Of a stretch of DNA of 64,000 bases, positions 11,529 through 23,480 are shown one piece after another. The translations under genes were made by a program, and so were the position numbers. This DNA comes from Terfezia claveryi. Lineage: Eukaryota > Ascomycota > Pezizomycetes > Pezizales > Pezizaceae. The stretch's first letter is position 1; every line of letters begins with the position of its first letter. The stretch lies in contig WHUX01000049.1 of NCBI GenBank assembly GCA_015179025.1, forward strand, positions 186,001-250,000. The letters run 5' to 3'. A model generated the notes under the pieces. The model was not told the origin of the DNA. It ran no database searches and worked only from the letters and a program-made list of their open reading frames with translations.

Positions 11529-13849
11529 ATGGACAGAGCTTCCGTCTTTTCTCTCAACGTTCTGCCCTCAGACCCAGAGATTGGCGACGACTCTCGCGCC
11601 CAGACACAGGCCAAATTCGTCAGCTTCATCTCAACCTTTCGGCTGGACAATTCTTTCATATATAGGTTTGCCCCACCATTCCATCCGGCGAGTGGCAGAA
11701 CCTAATTCGCAGGATCCAGAGACCAGCTAAAAGAAAATATCCTCACAAAGCTATACTACCTTGATGTAGACATTGCACATCTCATCTCCTACAATGAAGA
11801 GCTTGCCCATCGACTAGCCAATGAGCCCGCCGATATCATTCCATTGGTTCGTCTCGCAGCTATTTATGAAAGCACCAATTGCTGATTCGACTTCCACAGT
11901 TTGAAGCAGCCGTGAAGGAATGCGGACGACGCATGGTCTTTGTTGGGCCCGATGCCTCAAAATCCTTCCCCGAATGCCAGGTCCTCCTACACTCTAGTGC
12001 AAACCTCACACCTATCCGAGACCTCAATGCTAGCTTTATATCCAAACTCGTTCGAATACCTGGGATTGTCATTGGTGCATCGACCCTCTCATCAAAAGCA
12101 ACCACATTACACATCATGTGTCGACAATGTCGACATACAAAGAACATACCTGTCTTGGGCGGCTTTTCCGGAATATCACTTCCTCGGATTTGCGACCGCC
12201 CATCCTTGCCCGGAGAAGACGCAGAAAAGTGTCCCTTGGATCCGTACTTTGTTATTCATGAGAAATCAATGTTCATCGACCAACAGGTCCTGAAGCTTCA
12301 AGAAGCTCCAGATATGGTTCCGGTTGGAGAGTTGCCTCGCCATATTCTTTTGAGTGCAGACCGGTACTTGACAAATAGGGTTGTACCTGGTTCAAGATGT
12401 ACCGTGATGGGAATATTTACAATCTACCAGCAGAAACAAGCCAAGGGCGCAGGTAACGCAGTTGCGATTCGAAACCCTTACATACGAGTTATGGGCATTC
12501 ACGCAGACGTAGACCATACTGCAAAGGGACAGGCGATATTTTCTGAAGACGAAGAGCAAGAGTTCCTCGAGATGTCAAGGCTACCGAATATATATGAGAT
12601 GTTTGCGAATAGTATCGCACCCTCGATTTACGGAAACGCAGATATCAAGAAGGCAATTGCCTGCCTACTAGTTGGTGGATCGAAGAAGATACTCCCCGAT
12701 GGGATGAAACTCAGAGGTGATATCAACGTCTTGCTTTTGGGTGACCCTGGTACTGCAAAGTCCCAGCTCCTCAAGTTCGTCGAAAAAGTCTCCCCCATTG
12801 CCGTCTATACCTCCGGTAAGGGTTCCTCTGCCGCTGGTCTTACAGCCTCAGTTCAACGGGATCCACAATCCCGCGAGTTCTACCTCGAAGGAGGAGCCAT
12901 GGTTCTCGCCGACGGTGGTGTCGTCTGTATCGATGAATTCGACAAAATGCGTGACGAAGACAGGGTAGCTATCCACGAAGCTATGGAGCAGCAAACTATC
13001 TCCATCGCCAAGGCAGGTATTACTACCATCCTCAACTCCCGAACTTCGGTCTTGGCTGCAGCAAATCCTATATTTGGTAGATACGATGATATGAAATCCC
13101 CTGGAGACAATATCGATTTTCAAACTACCATCTTGTCTAGGTTTGATATGATTTTTATCGTTAAAGATGATCATAACCCAGCTAGAGACGAGACGATCGC
13201 ACGACATGTTATGGACGTACATATGGGCAAGCAGCCTACGGAGCAGGGAAGTGTGACAGGCGAGATCTCAATGGAGAAAATGAAACGATACATCAGCTAC
13301 TGCCGATCTAGATGCGCTCCCCGCCTCTCTGATGCCGCTGCAGAGAAACTCTCTTCTCATTTCGTCAGTATCAGGCGGCAGGTCCACCAGGCTGAAATTG
13401 ATTCAAACGAACGATCATCAATCCCAATCACTGTTCGACAACTAGAAGCTATTATCCGTATCACGGAGTCTTTGGCAAAACTGAGTCTGTCCCCGGTGGC
13501 GACAGAGGAACATGTTGATGAGGCTATTAGGTTGTTTTTGGCAAGTACGATGGATGCGGTGGGCCAGGGCGCTACTACGAGTCAGGAGTTATTGGCTGAG
13601 ATTAATAAGGTTAGTGAGGAGCTTGTGAGGAGACTGCCGATTGGATGGAGTACGAGTTTGGCTACTTTGAGGAGAGAGTTGGTAGGGAATAGGGGTTATA
13701 GTGAGAATGCGTTGAGTAAGTGCACAATCTCTACGCCGCACTTCAGATTGCTAACGGTTTTTACAGCAAGGGCGCTGATAATATTGTCGAGGAAGGAGAC
13801 CGTGCAGTTTAGGAATGGAGGGGCGAATATTTATAGGTCGGGGATGTAG
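11529..13849 (+). CDS. MCM5: DNA replication licensing factor MCM5
   Basis: Four exons (11529-11665, 11720-11846, 11900-13715, 13767-13849) give exactly 721 codons (720 residues), the normal size for MCM5, one subunit of the MCM2-7 replicative helicase. Visible features, in order: an N-terminal OB/zinc region with [10 protein letters not shown] and a second cysteine pair around [14 protein letters not shown]; the AAA+ core with Walker A GDPGTAKS, the [11 protein letters not shown] helix-2 region, Walker [10 protein letters not shown], sensor-1 LAAANP and arginine-finger SRFD; and a C-terminal winged-helix ending in [14 protein letters not shown]. The ATG at 11529 is chosen because MDRASVFS precedes the conserved N-terminal A domain. 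In intron 1 the downstream acceptor (11719) keeps the frame; an AG at 11712 does not. The last intron (13716-13766) is 51 bp with no stop. Protein appears intact. Confidence 0.95.
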
Positions 13850-14465
13850 AACTTTACAAAGGATACGTACCTGACGAGTAGTAGTCTTGTATGTAGCTTG
13901 TAACTAAACATAAATTAAGAATACTCAATAATGGATGAAGTATTTTATTGGAGGAGACTAGATGTTACCCTGAACCAGCTGTCTGCTGCTGGATCGACCT
14001 AGAAAGTGGGTGTGAAACTGGTAGAGGCATGAGAGCAAATATCACTGTCTTATTCAAAGACGTGGATTGGTCAGTCAGAGACACCGCAAACTTCAATTTG
14101 TTTCTAGCAGGGTGTCCATGATACTCCAAATACGGATCTGGTCCCGCGGCGAAAAAAGCACTAGATATGCAATATTTCAAGTGTCCTAAAGCGGTTGGGG
14201 GTACAATTCCCATGATGTAAAGCCTTCCCCTCCCTTCTTCTACAATCGTTCAACGCTGGCCTGAGACAAAAGAGTGGGGAAAAAGAGATTTGGGGATTGG
14301 GGTCGAAAGGGAAAGCTGAATTCACCTATCTATGTATTTCCAAGTTACATTAGCTTTTTTTTTTTTTCCGTCCTTTTCGCTTGTTTTGCTTAGGGATTTT
14401 GGGTTACCCTGAACTTTCCCCTTTTCTACAGCTTGACGTGCAATGGCGTACGAACTAATATAACA
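13850..14465. other. MCM5 3' flank
   Basis: No gene recognised. An 82-residue minus-strand frame (13965-14213) has no domain I know. There is a poly-T run near 14357-14368. Confidence 0.45.
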
Positions 14466-15148
14466 TACAGTACCGCATCCACTGGCGAACAACGATCCTT
14501 GTCAGTTTAAAGACATAGGTCAAGCTTATGCAGTAAAGGTGATATCCGAGCACAATGATACCATGCAAACTGACCTACAACGGTCCAGTTTATTGAAAAG
14601 TGCACTAGGTATCCGAGCGCAACAATAGGTGGATGATACCACGCAAACTGACCTATAAGGTCCAGTTTATTGAGAAGTGCACTAGGTATATGAGCGCAAA
14701 AATAGGTGTTTTATTCTGGAGGAAACATTGGCAAATGAGGATGAAGATACTAGCATTGGACATCGCCGAATTGCAATTGCACATGCAGTGGCAGCTGCAT
14801 GGTTATGGCTTCATGGATACAATTATCAAGGCATTTAAGCAGACCGGTGTTTCACTTTGTCGACTGGTAATGATGACCATCAACTGCATGTACGAGGGCT
14901 ACCTAATCTTGTGGTGGGGCCATGGGAAAAAGAGTTGGATTCCGATGAAGAGGTTGAATATATTGTTGCGGCTGAGGATGTGGTTGTTGAAACCGATGTA
15001 AATCCTTACTTAGCGTTACCTGTGTACTTTTTCAATAAACTGGACCGTTGTAGCTCAGTTTGCGTGGTATCATTGTGCTAGGATATAACCTTTACTGCAT
15101 AAGCTCGACCTATGTCTTTAAACTGACAAGGACCGTTATACACCAGTG
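14466..15148. mobile_element. pogo-type MITE with long inverted ends, copy 1
   Basis: The left end reads TA then CAGTACCGCATCC at 14466-14480, followed by CTTGTCAGTTTAAAGACATA. The right end carries the inverse (TATGTCTTTAAACTGACAAG, about 15113-15132) and fades near 15148. An internal frame at about 14735-15010, interrupted by a stop, encodes HQLHVRGLPNLVVGPWEKEL, then DSDEEVEY, also present in copy 2. CAGT termini and TA targets are typical of pogo/Fot1-type transposons. No transposase is present, so it is non-autonomous. Confidence 0.65.
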
Positions 15149-15172
15149 AGTCTGGTTTCGGGAGTCTGGTTT

Positions 15173-15251
15173 GTGGTGTGCCAAAAGTGCACTAGCACGA
15201 TTCCCAAAATGGTAGTCGCGAGACCAGAAAAGGTAGGGGCCAAATCGGGAG
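15173..15251. repeat. about 80-bp dispersed repeat, copy 1
   Basis: Shares GCACTAGCACGATTCCCAAA-type sequence, then GGTAGTC and GGGGCCAAATCGGGA, with 43645-43721. Function unknown; it lies just upstream of the first CRN-like gene. Confidence 0.6.
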
Positions 15252-15386
15252 GGTAATGCTAGGGTTGGATGATTAGTCAGGATGAGGAGAAAAGCGGACA
15301 TGAGAGAGACGGACACGAACAACGATCAAGGATAAGCATCACCTTACACACTGTTTCATCATCTTGCTCTATCACGGTGACCTCTC

Positions 15387-17800
15387 ATGTTTTACCGCTA
15401 CTTTTATCGCTACCTCACTGTGATCACTCATCCTCGTTCCTCTAGGAACTTTACCACCTCCTCTATCCGCCCTGCCCCGATCATTCGAATCAATTACCGG
15501 GTGCTGGGCTTCTCTTCCCAAGACCGACCATTCATTTCGATCATCAAGCAACCCTCCGGGGCCTCTGTTGAGGATTTTCTTGACACTATTCAGAAACGCC
15601 TCGAGAAATGCCTCGGCACTGACTGCCCACCCGGCAGACTCCAAGGATACCGTGTCGACATTCCCCTGTCCAGGGGCAGAACGGATTCTGCATTTACTCT
15701 AGTAAGATTGAATCTTTTTCCTCCATTCGCATCCGCTAACGGTACTGCTCGCAGGAAGAAAGTTGCACGGACGAAAAGCACATGGAACACTTCCTAGACC
15801 TCAGAGTTTATTTTGGTGGTGAGTTTACGAGGCCGGACACAAAAAAAATTCAAGTGCTGGTCACATTGTCGGAAGTAGCTCGAGCTCAAACCTTAGAAGA
15901 AGCTCACCCGAAAGGATTCCCTTACAGAGCCCCCAAGGACCTATTGTCTACTAGTGGTGTACAGTGGGACTACCAGGGGTCTATGGTTGCAAAGGTATTA
16001 GGTCCAGCGGTGACAACACATTACAACTACTACAAACAAGGGCTTATCGATAAACAAACTATCCCGCTTTATATTATCCTTGCTGGTGCCGGGATGGGTA
16101 AATCTAGGCATGCAAATGAATTTCACCGCACCGTGTACAGCTCCTTGGACTCGGATCTAGCTAATCCAGCCTCCCAAGTGCTGGCTGGTCGACTTAAAAA
16201 CGCTTGGGTGTTCCATGTTAGTTTTGAAAATGGCACCGCGATCCAACCTCAAGAACGACAGAACCCTGCCAGCGCCATTGCTGCCCGGATGATTCTACAA
16301 TTACTTGATGGTGATATGGGCCAGTTATCAATGCATGATATCTACGCCCGTTACTCCCCTGGATCCCTTTATCCTGAGACGATCCTGAAACTCCTCTCCA
16401 GACATTATTCGAGTCAGCAGACCACCACAACCCTAATTCTTGTGGTCGATGGTATGCACAACCTCATTGACCCAAAAACTCAAAGTTGTGTCCATTTGGA
16501 AAATGCGCTTACTGAGCTGGGTAATTTTGCCCATACACTATCACGGAAGATGTTTGTTCTGGTCTGCTGCACCTCGGTACTGTCAGTCCCAATACGCAAA
16601 ACAATGAGCAGGTCCAACAGGATCCGTATATATTTACCCGTCGAACCAATACAGTCACCTACCATCAATGGCCAACCAGTGACTGATGCCCTCTAGAATA
16701 GGCCAGCACTCAGGCAAGCTGAGGAGGACTGTGGCGGTCATGGACGCGCTTTGGAGATATTTTACGAGCAAGTCAATCGACAACCATCTATGAGCGTTTC
16801 AAAGTTAATGAATTTGATCGAAGTGTCCCTAAGATGTAGATATGAATCGGCATTTCCGGACAATTTTCCTGCGGTTCAGATTGTGAAGGCAGTGCTAGGG
16901 CACAAGCGCCTTTCTCAACAAGATTTTATCCCAGGGACCACAATTACTGTCGATGAGGTGTGCTCAACTGGACTAATAAGGTTTATTCCCATCAATTCTG
17001 ACTATTCCTCCCCTGGCAAGGGTTTTATTGATGCTCCATATATTTGGTTATGGGTCCTATTTAAAAGTTCCCTCTTGTTTCATAATTTGCAGCTGGACGA
17101 CTATGCAGGATATGAAGAGAACCCTACATCCCCTTCTGACTATGATTGGAGTAACCTTGAGGCTTTTGAGTTGAATTTTAGGCAACTGAAGTCTACAATG
17201 TATAATAATGGGGAGGAGGTTGCCATTGGAGAGATGCACTATGGTGCGAGAATGTCCGAGGGAGTATCGGATATAGCATTTAAAAACCATCACCTCAAAT
17301 GTATACAGCTTGTTAAACAGACTGACACAAGGACAACCAACGATAATATGAAGGTAATCAACTTCCAATGTCATGTGTATATATTGGAATGAAGTTTACT
17401 GATTTTGTAATAGCAATGGATCATTAAAGCGGCCTGGGGAGCAACACCAAGCAGTGAAATCGACTTACGCACTTGCGATTACATTGCCCGAAATGCGGCA
17501 TCAGCACCATATGGAGACGCTCTCTTATGCCTTGATAGATCCGGAGATATTTATTGCAATGAGGTTCACCAATGGAAGCTCACTATCCGTGCAAACGTTA
17601 ATTTTACTACAGAAGAGCTCAAGAAGGAAACCAAGAAGGCAACTGGGAATAATGATCTACTTGTCATGAGCATGCCAAATCACTCCTGTTCAATTGTTTT
17701 GCCTCCAAATGTTATCGTTGTGGACAAGAATAACTGGGGGAAATACTATGGACCATTTTCAGGTCGCGCATACCGTATCGCCCAAAGGAACGTGGTTTAG
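15387..17800 (+). pseudogene. Crinkler/RHS-type NTPase gene with one in-frame stop
   Basis: Exons 15387-15701, 15755-17353 and 17414-17800 total 2301 nt (767 codons) in one continuous frame, broken only by TAG at 16694-16696. About 110 N-terminal residues precede a P-loop NTPase: Walker A LAGAGMGKSRHANEFHRT (about residue 215) and Walker B LILVVDGMHNL. After the stop the frame continues with CGGHGRALEIFYEQ and ends in a GPFSGRAYRIAQRN block, both recalling the C-terminal half of fungal Crinkler-RHS-type proteins. In oomycetes and some fungi these are secreted or host-directed effectors, and some have roles in competition. The homology continues across the stop, so I read it as recent inactivation (CAG to TAG is the simplest change) rather than a natural end. 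Intron excision cannot remove the stop, since the only local GT-AG pair is about 23 bp. CRN assignment moderate. Confidence 0.62.
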
Positions 17801-18076
17801 GTCAGCTTTGACTGATAAGTTTGAGGTATTAATCTCTCTCTATATGGTGCCGGCAACTTGTAACCAACCTGTTGTAACATTCCGTGGGGTGCTTAGTCAG
17901 CACACATACAGTACAGTCCGCCAGCTATCCAGGCCGTGCAACACCTTTCAGCTCGCGCATTCACGACTTAAACGTCGCCAACACCTATAGCAAACCCGAC
18001 GCCTGAATCTGTTGAAGGTAATTGCTATTTCTGTTTCCTCTGACAAGACGCTAACTTGTGTTTGCTAGATTAACAG
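17801..18076. other. spacer after CRN-like gene
   Basis: A 98-residue frame (17694-17990) overlaps the last CRN exon in another frame and has no recognisable domain. Nothing else is seen. Confidence 0.4.
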
Positions 18077-18471
18077 ATGCCACGGTTAACAAAAAAAAAA
18101 AGAGCTTGCCGAGCTGCCACACTGGCAAGTCAGATTGCCCGACACCGAGAAAACCGCCAGCAGGTTCTTGAGCTAGAGGCTACAGAAGAATATGAGTTGG
18201 AAAGAGATCAGTCCGAAGGAAATCAGTCCGAAGGAAATGAGTTTGAAGATGAGTTTGAAGCATCAGAGACTTTTGATCAAGAGTTAGTTATGGGTGAGAT
18301 TGTGAGTACTCCTTACAAGGCTTGCGAGATACTATTCCTTTATCTTTAGGATCTGTATCAGAAGTTACAATCTGGCGGTTTTATGAGAAGTGTCAGCGCA
18401 CTATGCGTGCGTATCGAGATGGATGCCAATATGGAACAGCAGAATTCATAAAAGTCATCGGCGGAAGTTAG
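18077..18471 (+). CDS. short two-exon protein, possible transposase N-terminal remnant
   Basis: Exon 1 (18077-18293) and exon 2 (18350-18471) join to 113 codons across a GTGAGA...TTTAG intron. The start MPRLTKKKRACRAATLASQI is basic and followed by an acidic stretch (about residues 40-70). The end has WRFYEKCQRTMRAYRDG and YGTAEFIKV, which resembles the segment before the DDE domain in some fungal transposases, where a SHRR-type motif would follow. No DDE domain lies downstream. Most likely a truncated transposon gene, but the match is from memory and weak. Confidence 0.35.
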
Positions 18472-18924
18472 CTTAGTCATCCACATTATTTCCTATTTCG
18501 GTTAGTCCTTGTCCTTCTTGGCATGTAACATTTGCTATTCTCTCATACAAAATCTTACTTCTTGCAACCCTTATAACTTTTTCAATTTTCAATCTTTTTT
18601 AAATTCCAAAGCGAAGTGTTATTCTCCAAGCCTAGCTCTATGCATTTACGCTTTAATTCAATATTTTAAGTACGTTGTGGTTGTGGAGATAGAAAATCCC
18701 GTCGGACCTGCAATTTGGTAGATTTCGGGTTGGTTACAAGTTGCGCTTATTTGCTGAAGTAATCCAACTAACGATATAGTAGTTGAATATCTGCTTTTCC
18801 GTTTCCTTTGCTGGGGAGATAGTTACTTTAGGGGTATCCAAAACCAAAACAATCGTTCAATTAAATTGAGAATTGTAATCGACTTTCTAAGCTGAAAATA
18901 CTCGTTAAAAAGTGCACAATCAAG

Positions 18925-18942
18925 TAGTCTGGTTAGCACAAG
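18925..18942 (+). mobile_element. TAGTCTGG-family copy, no flanking repeat
   Basis: Eighteen bases TAGTCTGGTTAGCACAAG between CAATCAAG and CTGTTAAG. No duplication is visible, so this copy is old, rearranged or coincidental. Confidence 0.4.
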
Positions 18943-19180
18943 CTGTTAAGGCCAGTTAATAATGAAGCAAAGAACAATGGGGTTTGTGAACGTAATAGGT
19001 CATTTGTTAATATATGAATTCATAGCAGCTTATATAGATAAATGACTGCTTCCTACCCGTGGCAACCGGCCCACAACCTTCCTACTTGCTTCCATAACCT
19101 TTGTTCTTCCCTCTATGTACTCCAAACCCCCAAAGCGAAGCAACCCTTAGCTTCATCTTGTTGCGTCTAAATTCAACGCC

Positions 19181-19226
19181 ACGATCAGCTAGTCTGGTTG
19201 GCACAAGCCTCTCGTAGCGATCAGCC
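19181..19226 (+). mobile_element. micro-insertion, about 27-28 bp with 8-9 bp repeat
   Basis: TAGTCTGGTTGGCACAAGCC then TCTCGTAG (19190-19217) is flanked by perfect CGATCAGC copies at 19182-19189 and 19218-19225. Allowing one mismatch the repeat is 9 bp. Confidence 0.7.
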
Positions 19227-19450
19227 AACTGAAGCCACTGCGATCCACTGGCAAGAACTACAAGATGAATGGTAGGTAGCCCTGGCATCGCAGAAAACCC
19301 AACGCGGACAATCAATTTAAAAGGTAAACCCCATGAACCAACCAATGACCGTGTTTCCTTTCCTTCCAAGCTAACTATATACAATTAAGGATATGTAGAT
19401 CGAAAAGCCCATCGATTGAAAAATCAATAGAAGTCATTCCAAAATTGCTC

Positions 19451-19790
19451 TCAACGGCCAGCCAGAGTGTGGTATAGGTAGGCCAAATATACCTCCACCC
19501 CGTCCCACTCATCGTCTTGACTCTCTTCCTTCTTCCAAATCGGGTTGTCGAGCTGTTCCCATGTGGAGGCGCTTCCTATAATTCGCGACGTTGTTGCTGA
19601 TGGTGAGAGCAGCAGAACACGACATAGTACCCGTCTATCAGTCGGATGGTTATAGTGCGGGCATGCCGGTGAATCTATCTTCCTAATGGTAAACAGCCAG
19701 CTGTTGAAGGGCCCTCTGTTTGTGCGGAGCCAGGTGTAGGCAGAGAGTGCATGCCTGTGCCAGACTTCACCAATGACACCAATAGGTACC
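19451..19790 (-). mobile_element. LINE 3'-end fragment, copy 1
   Basis: Minus-strand frame with EVWHRHALSAYTWLRTNRGP, then SWLFTIRKIDSPACPHYNHP and WEQLDNPIWKKEESQDDEWD. This is the extreme C-terminus after the RNase H domain of a fungal non-LTR retrotransposon ORF2, including a CPHC-like zinc knuckle altered to CPHY. The same tail occurs at 28905-29480. No reverse transcriptase is nearby, consistent with 5' truncation. Confidence 0.6.
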
Positions 19791-19814
19791 TGAGGCGAGC
19801 CCTCGATTTGCAGT

Positions 19815-19912
19815 ACTACAGACAAAAATTTCGGAGTAGCCTGATGTTTGAAGTCTGACTTGGATCCCAAATGCCAGCTGTACTGGGTAGTCAAATATAT
19901 ATATGGAAACTG
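19815..19912 (+). repeat. tail of the dispersed promoter-like module
   Basis: Matches the 3' part of the modules at 22935, 30487 and 36952: GACAAAAATTTCGGAGTAGC, then TTGGATCCCAAATGCCAGCT and GGGTAGTCAAATATATATAT. It overlaps the start of the NTPase frame at 19871, so the true start of that gene is probably downstream of this TATA-like stretch. Confidence 0.6.
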
Positions 19913-20419
19913 GATATAAGTTGTGCAAACTTGTCAGATCCGAAGAACACACTTCTTCTACCATTTCCATTCCTGGGTCCAGCACCCCACCGATTCCAGT
20001 TAGACAATAAGCATCATTTCAAATTTACTGGACGGAGTATATTCTCAACAGTGTACCGGTACGATATGGCAAAGCAGATGAATACCAAACAGCAAAACCG
20101 GGTACACATTCATGGAACATTGGGAGTCGGAAAGTCATATTTGCTGGCAGCATTAGTGTCATTGTTATGGAAGGAGGGTGTTCGAGTCGTCTATGTTCTA
20201 GACTGCTACGAACTTTGTATGTTTGAGCCGCCAGTATCATATCTTATATCTTCACTTGCCACGAGTTTTTGCAAAGATGTGAAGTTAGGCCCGGTGATAA
20301 GGACACTTGCAGATACTTTACTTGAGATCAGGGTACTATCCAAGGATGCCCCCGGAATGGACCATTATATTTCTGCATACACCCATACTACTTGGGCGGA
20401 GTTAGATGGGCGGAGTTAG
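19871..20419 (+). pseudogene. truncated Crinkler/RHS-like P-loop NTPase fragment
   Basis: The frame contains VHIHGTLGVGKSYLLAALVS (Walker A at about residue 75), then VRVVYVLDCYEL and PVSYLISSLATSFCKD. This is the standard strand/helix order after the P-loop in CRN-RHS-type NTPases, where a 'VVYI-DC' strand follows the P-loop. The frame ends after about 180 residues, in a short tandem duplication of ATGGGCGGAGTTAG (about 20395-20430). The Walker B half and the C-terminal nuclease or effector domain are missing. The first residues overlap the repeat module, so the true start may be a later ATG. I read it as a broken relative of the CRN locus at 15.4 kb. Confidence 0.5.
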
Positions 20420-20539
20420 ATGGGCGGAGGTTACAGTTTCAAAGCAATCATCGCCCACGAGCTACCTATATTTCCTTTACTGCTCGGTAATCTTGAGGAG
20501 GCCCTGGACTGTACAAAAAGCAGGTGATGTGGTTTCAAT

Positions 20540-20844
20540 CAGCAACTCGAAAACATTCGAACTGAGATCCAACAAGTGAATGCTGCCATCCTCCAAGTGA
20601 AAGGTGCTATCCTTCAAGTGGGTGGGGCAATTCGAACTGTGTAAGTTGCCTTGTAATAAAATTGTTCAAAGGTGATGCTTAAGGAATATAACTCACACTA
20701 AGTATAGTGAATTGAACATGATCTCTCGGCTTGAAAACTCTAGAGTATCGCATGACAATGTGGCACTATTTCCATTGCGTGGGGTAAATAACCAGCTCGT
20801 GCCGAACTTCCCTGTTGATATTGCACATCTCCGCCGGATGGATG
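20540..20844 (+). pseudogene. coiled-coil gene fragment of unknown family
   Basis: Exons 20540-20640 and 20708-20844 splice in frame. They give a heptad-like repeat (IQQVNAAILQVKGAILQVGG) followed by ISRLENSRVSHDNVALFPLR and PNFPVDIAHLRRMD. The second block matches my memory of a widespread uncharacterised fungal coiled-coil family with an 'NS..D...PL' and 'FP.TI..L' signature. There is an in-frame stop before 20540 and no resolved third exon (candidate from 20941). Function unknown; probably a remnant. Confidence 0.35.
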
Positions 20845-22934
20845 GTAATTATCAAGATATTATTGGTATAAATAAGGACATAAGCTAACCTTGAAATGAA
20901 ATGCTGTTGAATGAAATAATAATATTATCTCAAACTCCAGCTGCTTCAGCCTGGGGATATCGAGCAGAAGAGAAGGTTTGTAGCGAGGTCCATTGGATTG
21001 ATGGTGACGCTGTGAGAGGAGTGAATAATGATACATTCGTCCTTTGCCTTCTTGCTCTCTGTCTGCTTCTTCCTTACTATCGATCATGATATAGAATACA
21101 GAATACATGCGATACTTGTGCTTCATACTCGTTCTCATCACATTTTACAGGTTATGAGCCCCCAATGCCTCCCCCCTTCTACACACACATATCTCCTCCT
21201 ACGTACGATTACCTATCGTCATTATAGCAAAAACAAAGAATTAGACAAGTTACAAAATTCAATCTTAAGGACCCCTTGGTGGAATACTTATCCCAATTTT
21301 CCCAAACAACCACAAATTTGTGAAAGTCACATCAGACAGACTCCCCAAAGTCTTGCCCCTACTCACTCCCATGTGGGCAAATGATTCTGCCAATTTATAC
21401 CAGCATGATGTTCTATTTACCGTGATATTAGAATCACGATAACACCTAGTGACTCCTGACACCTGATATTGAGCAGGTTATGCACGATTTTGGGGTAGGG
21501 TACACTCCACAGCCGATAAATACCCCCACATCTCTCTTCCTTCCACCACCACCTGTTGGAACAAGGGTAATAGGACAACTCAGGATATCTAGGAAGATCA
21601 TCGGGCGCTTAAGGGTTGTTATGTTTAGGTACCAACGGGCGCCTAAGGATTGTTATGTTTAGGTGTCTAGGGAGGTCAGCGGGGTATTTAAGACGGTGGA
21701 TTTCCTTACATTCATGTTATTATATCAATCAAGCAAGCGGCTTCTCTTTCTTAGTATACGAATATACTCTACTCTTCGCAATATCTGAAGAACGAATTCT
21801 TCACCACCCCTCCTCCTTTCCTCCTCCCTCCTCCTTCCTCCTAGTAAGTCCCCACTCATCACCCGCCTCTGCTAACGTGATGTGCAGATGGCATCTACAG
21901 TGCCTCACTTGAACCTCTTCAAAGCTTGAGACTTACTCCCAGCGATGTAAGTGCTCTGGTCGTGCCGTACACCTAAAAAAGGATAAAACCCATCACTTCC
22001 CTTTCATACTAAACAAAAAACTTGCTCTGGCTGGACTATAATATAAAATGGCCTCTCTACGATCAGACTACTAGCACTAATCTTAGTAGCAAGTAAACAA
22101 ACCAAAACGCTTTCTCTCCACCCGCGTCCAAGAAAACCTTCCGCTCGCCGAAGCTTTCCTAATAAAACTCCACAGCGAGTCCCATACTCGCCCGATACCT
22201 ATTCCTTCTATCCCCACCACCATTCCATCCCGTAAGTTCTAATCCACTTCTGCAACAACCTATTGCCTCAAAAGCCTCCGCCGCGCATTCACCTCCACCT
22301 GCAGCTTCTACCTCAAAGCCGCTCAAATAAACCTACTTTGATTGAGCTTACCCCGGGGAAATCTTTAGAGCACGCATTGAAGGGACAGATGGTGTTGGAG
22401 CTTCCACGGCCTTAGTACCTGATAGTTTCATTTGGAGGTCTCTGGCATGCAGACAGCAGCTTCTACCAAGCTCAAACGTGGGATTGGTAGACAAGATATC
22501 ACTGCAGACGCAGTCCACACCAGAATCTGTATTTGGTAGGTACTGTATATTCACAGGAGGGTGTTGTGCCAACCAGACTGAGAGGACCCACCCAATAAGC
22601 TATCCGTCTCAGGGATGCGGGGTGTTTACGGTAGGTACCTCGTCAGCTCACCTTAATTGTATGGCAACAGTGTGTTCCTTGGCAGGCGTAAGCTGGCCGC
22701 GGAGAGGTATTGATATCTATACGGTAGATATTTTAATGTGGGTGGCTTGTTACACTTATACGTTTACCTACTTCTAAAATACGAGTTTGACATTCGACAG
22801 CCTCGCATCTACATGTTGATCCATTAAGAACCGCATCGGGACTAAAAACGGTTCCCAGTGACCTGAGATGCAACGGGGTTCGTTCACTGGCTGACATCTA
22901 CGACCATAGACTGAAGAAAAAGAGGCATCCCGTC
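20845..22934. other. gene-poor region
   Basis: Many short frames with no domains. Contains CT-rich stretches (21800-21840) and one TAGTCTGG-family terminus in reverse (22564-22579). Around 21600-21660 a short segment is imperfectly duplicated (GCGCCTAAGGATTGTTATG-like). No gene supported. Confidence 0.45.
22564..22579 (-). mobile_element. TAGTCTGG-family copy (reverse), no flanking repeat
   Basis: TTGTGCCAACCAGACT, preceded by GGAGGGTG, matches the 'AACACCC' variant of the family seen inside 56378-56405. The terminal TA is absent and no duplication is evident. Confidence 0.4.
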
Positions 22935-23480
22935 CGCTCTGCCATATCTAAGCTTCAGACCGTGAGTATTTAGAATTTTTGACTTCTTGTTTCGGTAGCG
23001 TTGGATGGTTGCCTTTTTGAGAAATAACACAGGAGTCCTTTTTTGGCCCATACCTTTTCCGGTATCTCCCAGTCTACCCTTTTTGTAATTAAGCTAGTCC
23101 TATCTTGGTAGTCTCTCTACCACACCATTTTTTATCTGGTTATCATTTTTAGATCGAGACTCCACCAGTCCACGAGCCCTTGAGCCCTTGATACGCAGTG
23201 CTGCAGACAAAAATTTCGGAGTAGCACCCATGTTTGAAGTCTGAGTTGGATCCCAAATGCCAGCTGTGCTGGGTAGTCAAATGTATATATGTACAGTCAT
23301 TTACCTCCTCGCTGAAGAGGAAGTCACAACATCGCCATCATGTCTACAGAGCCAACACCAACCCAGACCCTCCTTACAACCGCATTAGGCGGCATGACTA
23401 CTGACTCCTTCGATACCTTCAACCAAGCTCGCCCTGGCAGGAGTGCAACTCATTATTAGCGACTCCAAGCCCTCCTGAAA
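22935..23480 (+). repeat. dispersed promoter-like module, copy A
   Basis: Contains, in order, GCGTTGGATGGTTGCCTTTT, CCATACCTTTTCCGGTATCT, CCACACCATTTTT, GCAGACAAAAATTTCGGAGT, the TATA-like AAATGTATATATGTAC, CTCGCTGAAGAGGAAGTCAC, and then an ATG at about 23340 opening a short frame (MSTEPTPTQTLL) that stops at 23457. The same order recurs at 27127, 30487 and 36952. I infer the 5' end of a gene family; here the coding part is broken. Confidence 0.6.

Noticed and set aside
16672..16702. Splicing out the TAG at 16694 as an intron
   Set aside because: The only GT...AG pair that would remove it spans about 23 bp, too short for a spliceosomal intron.
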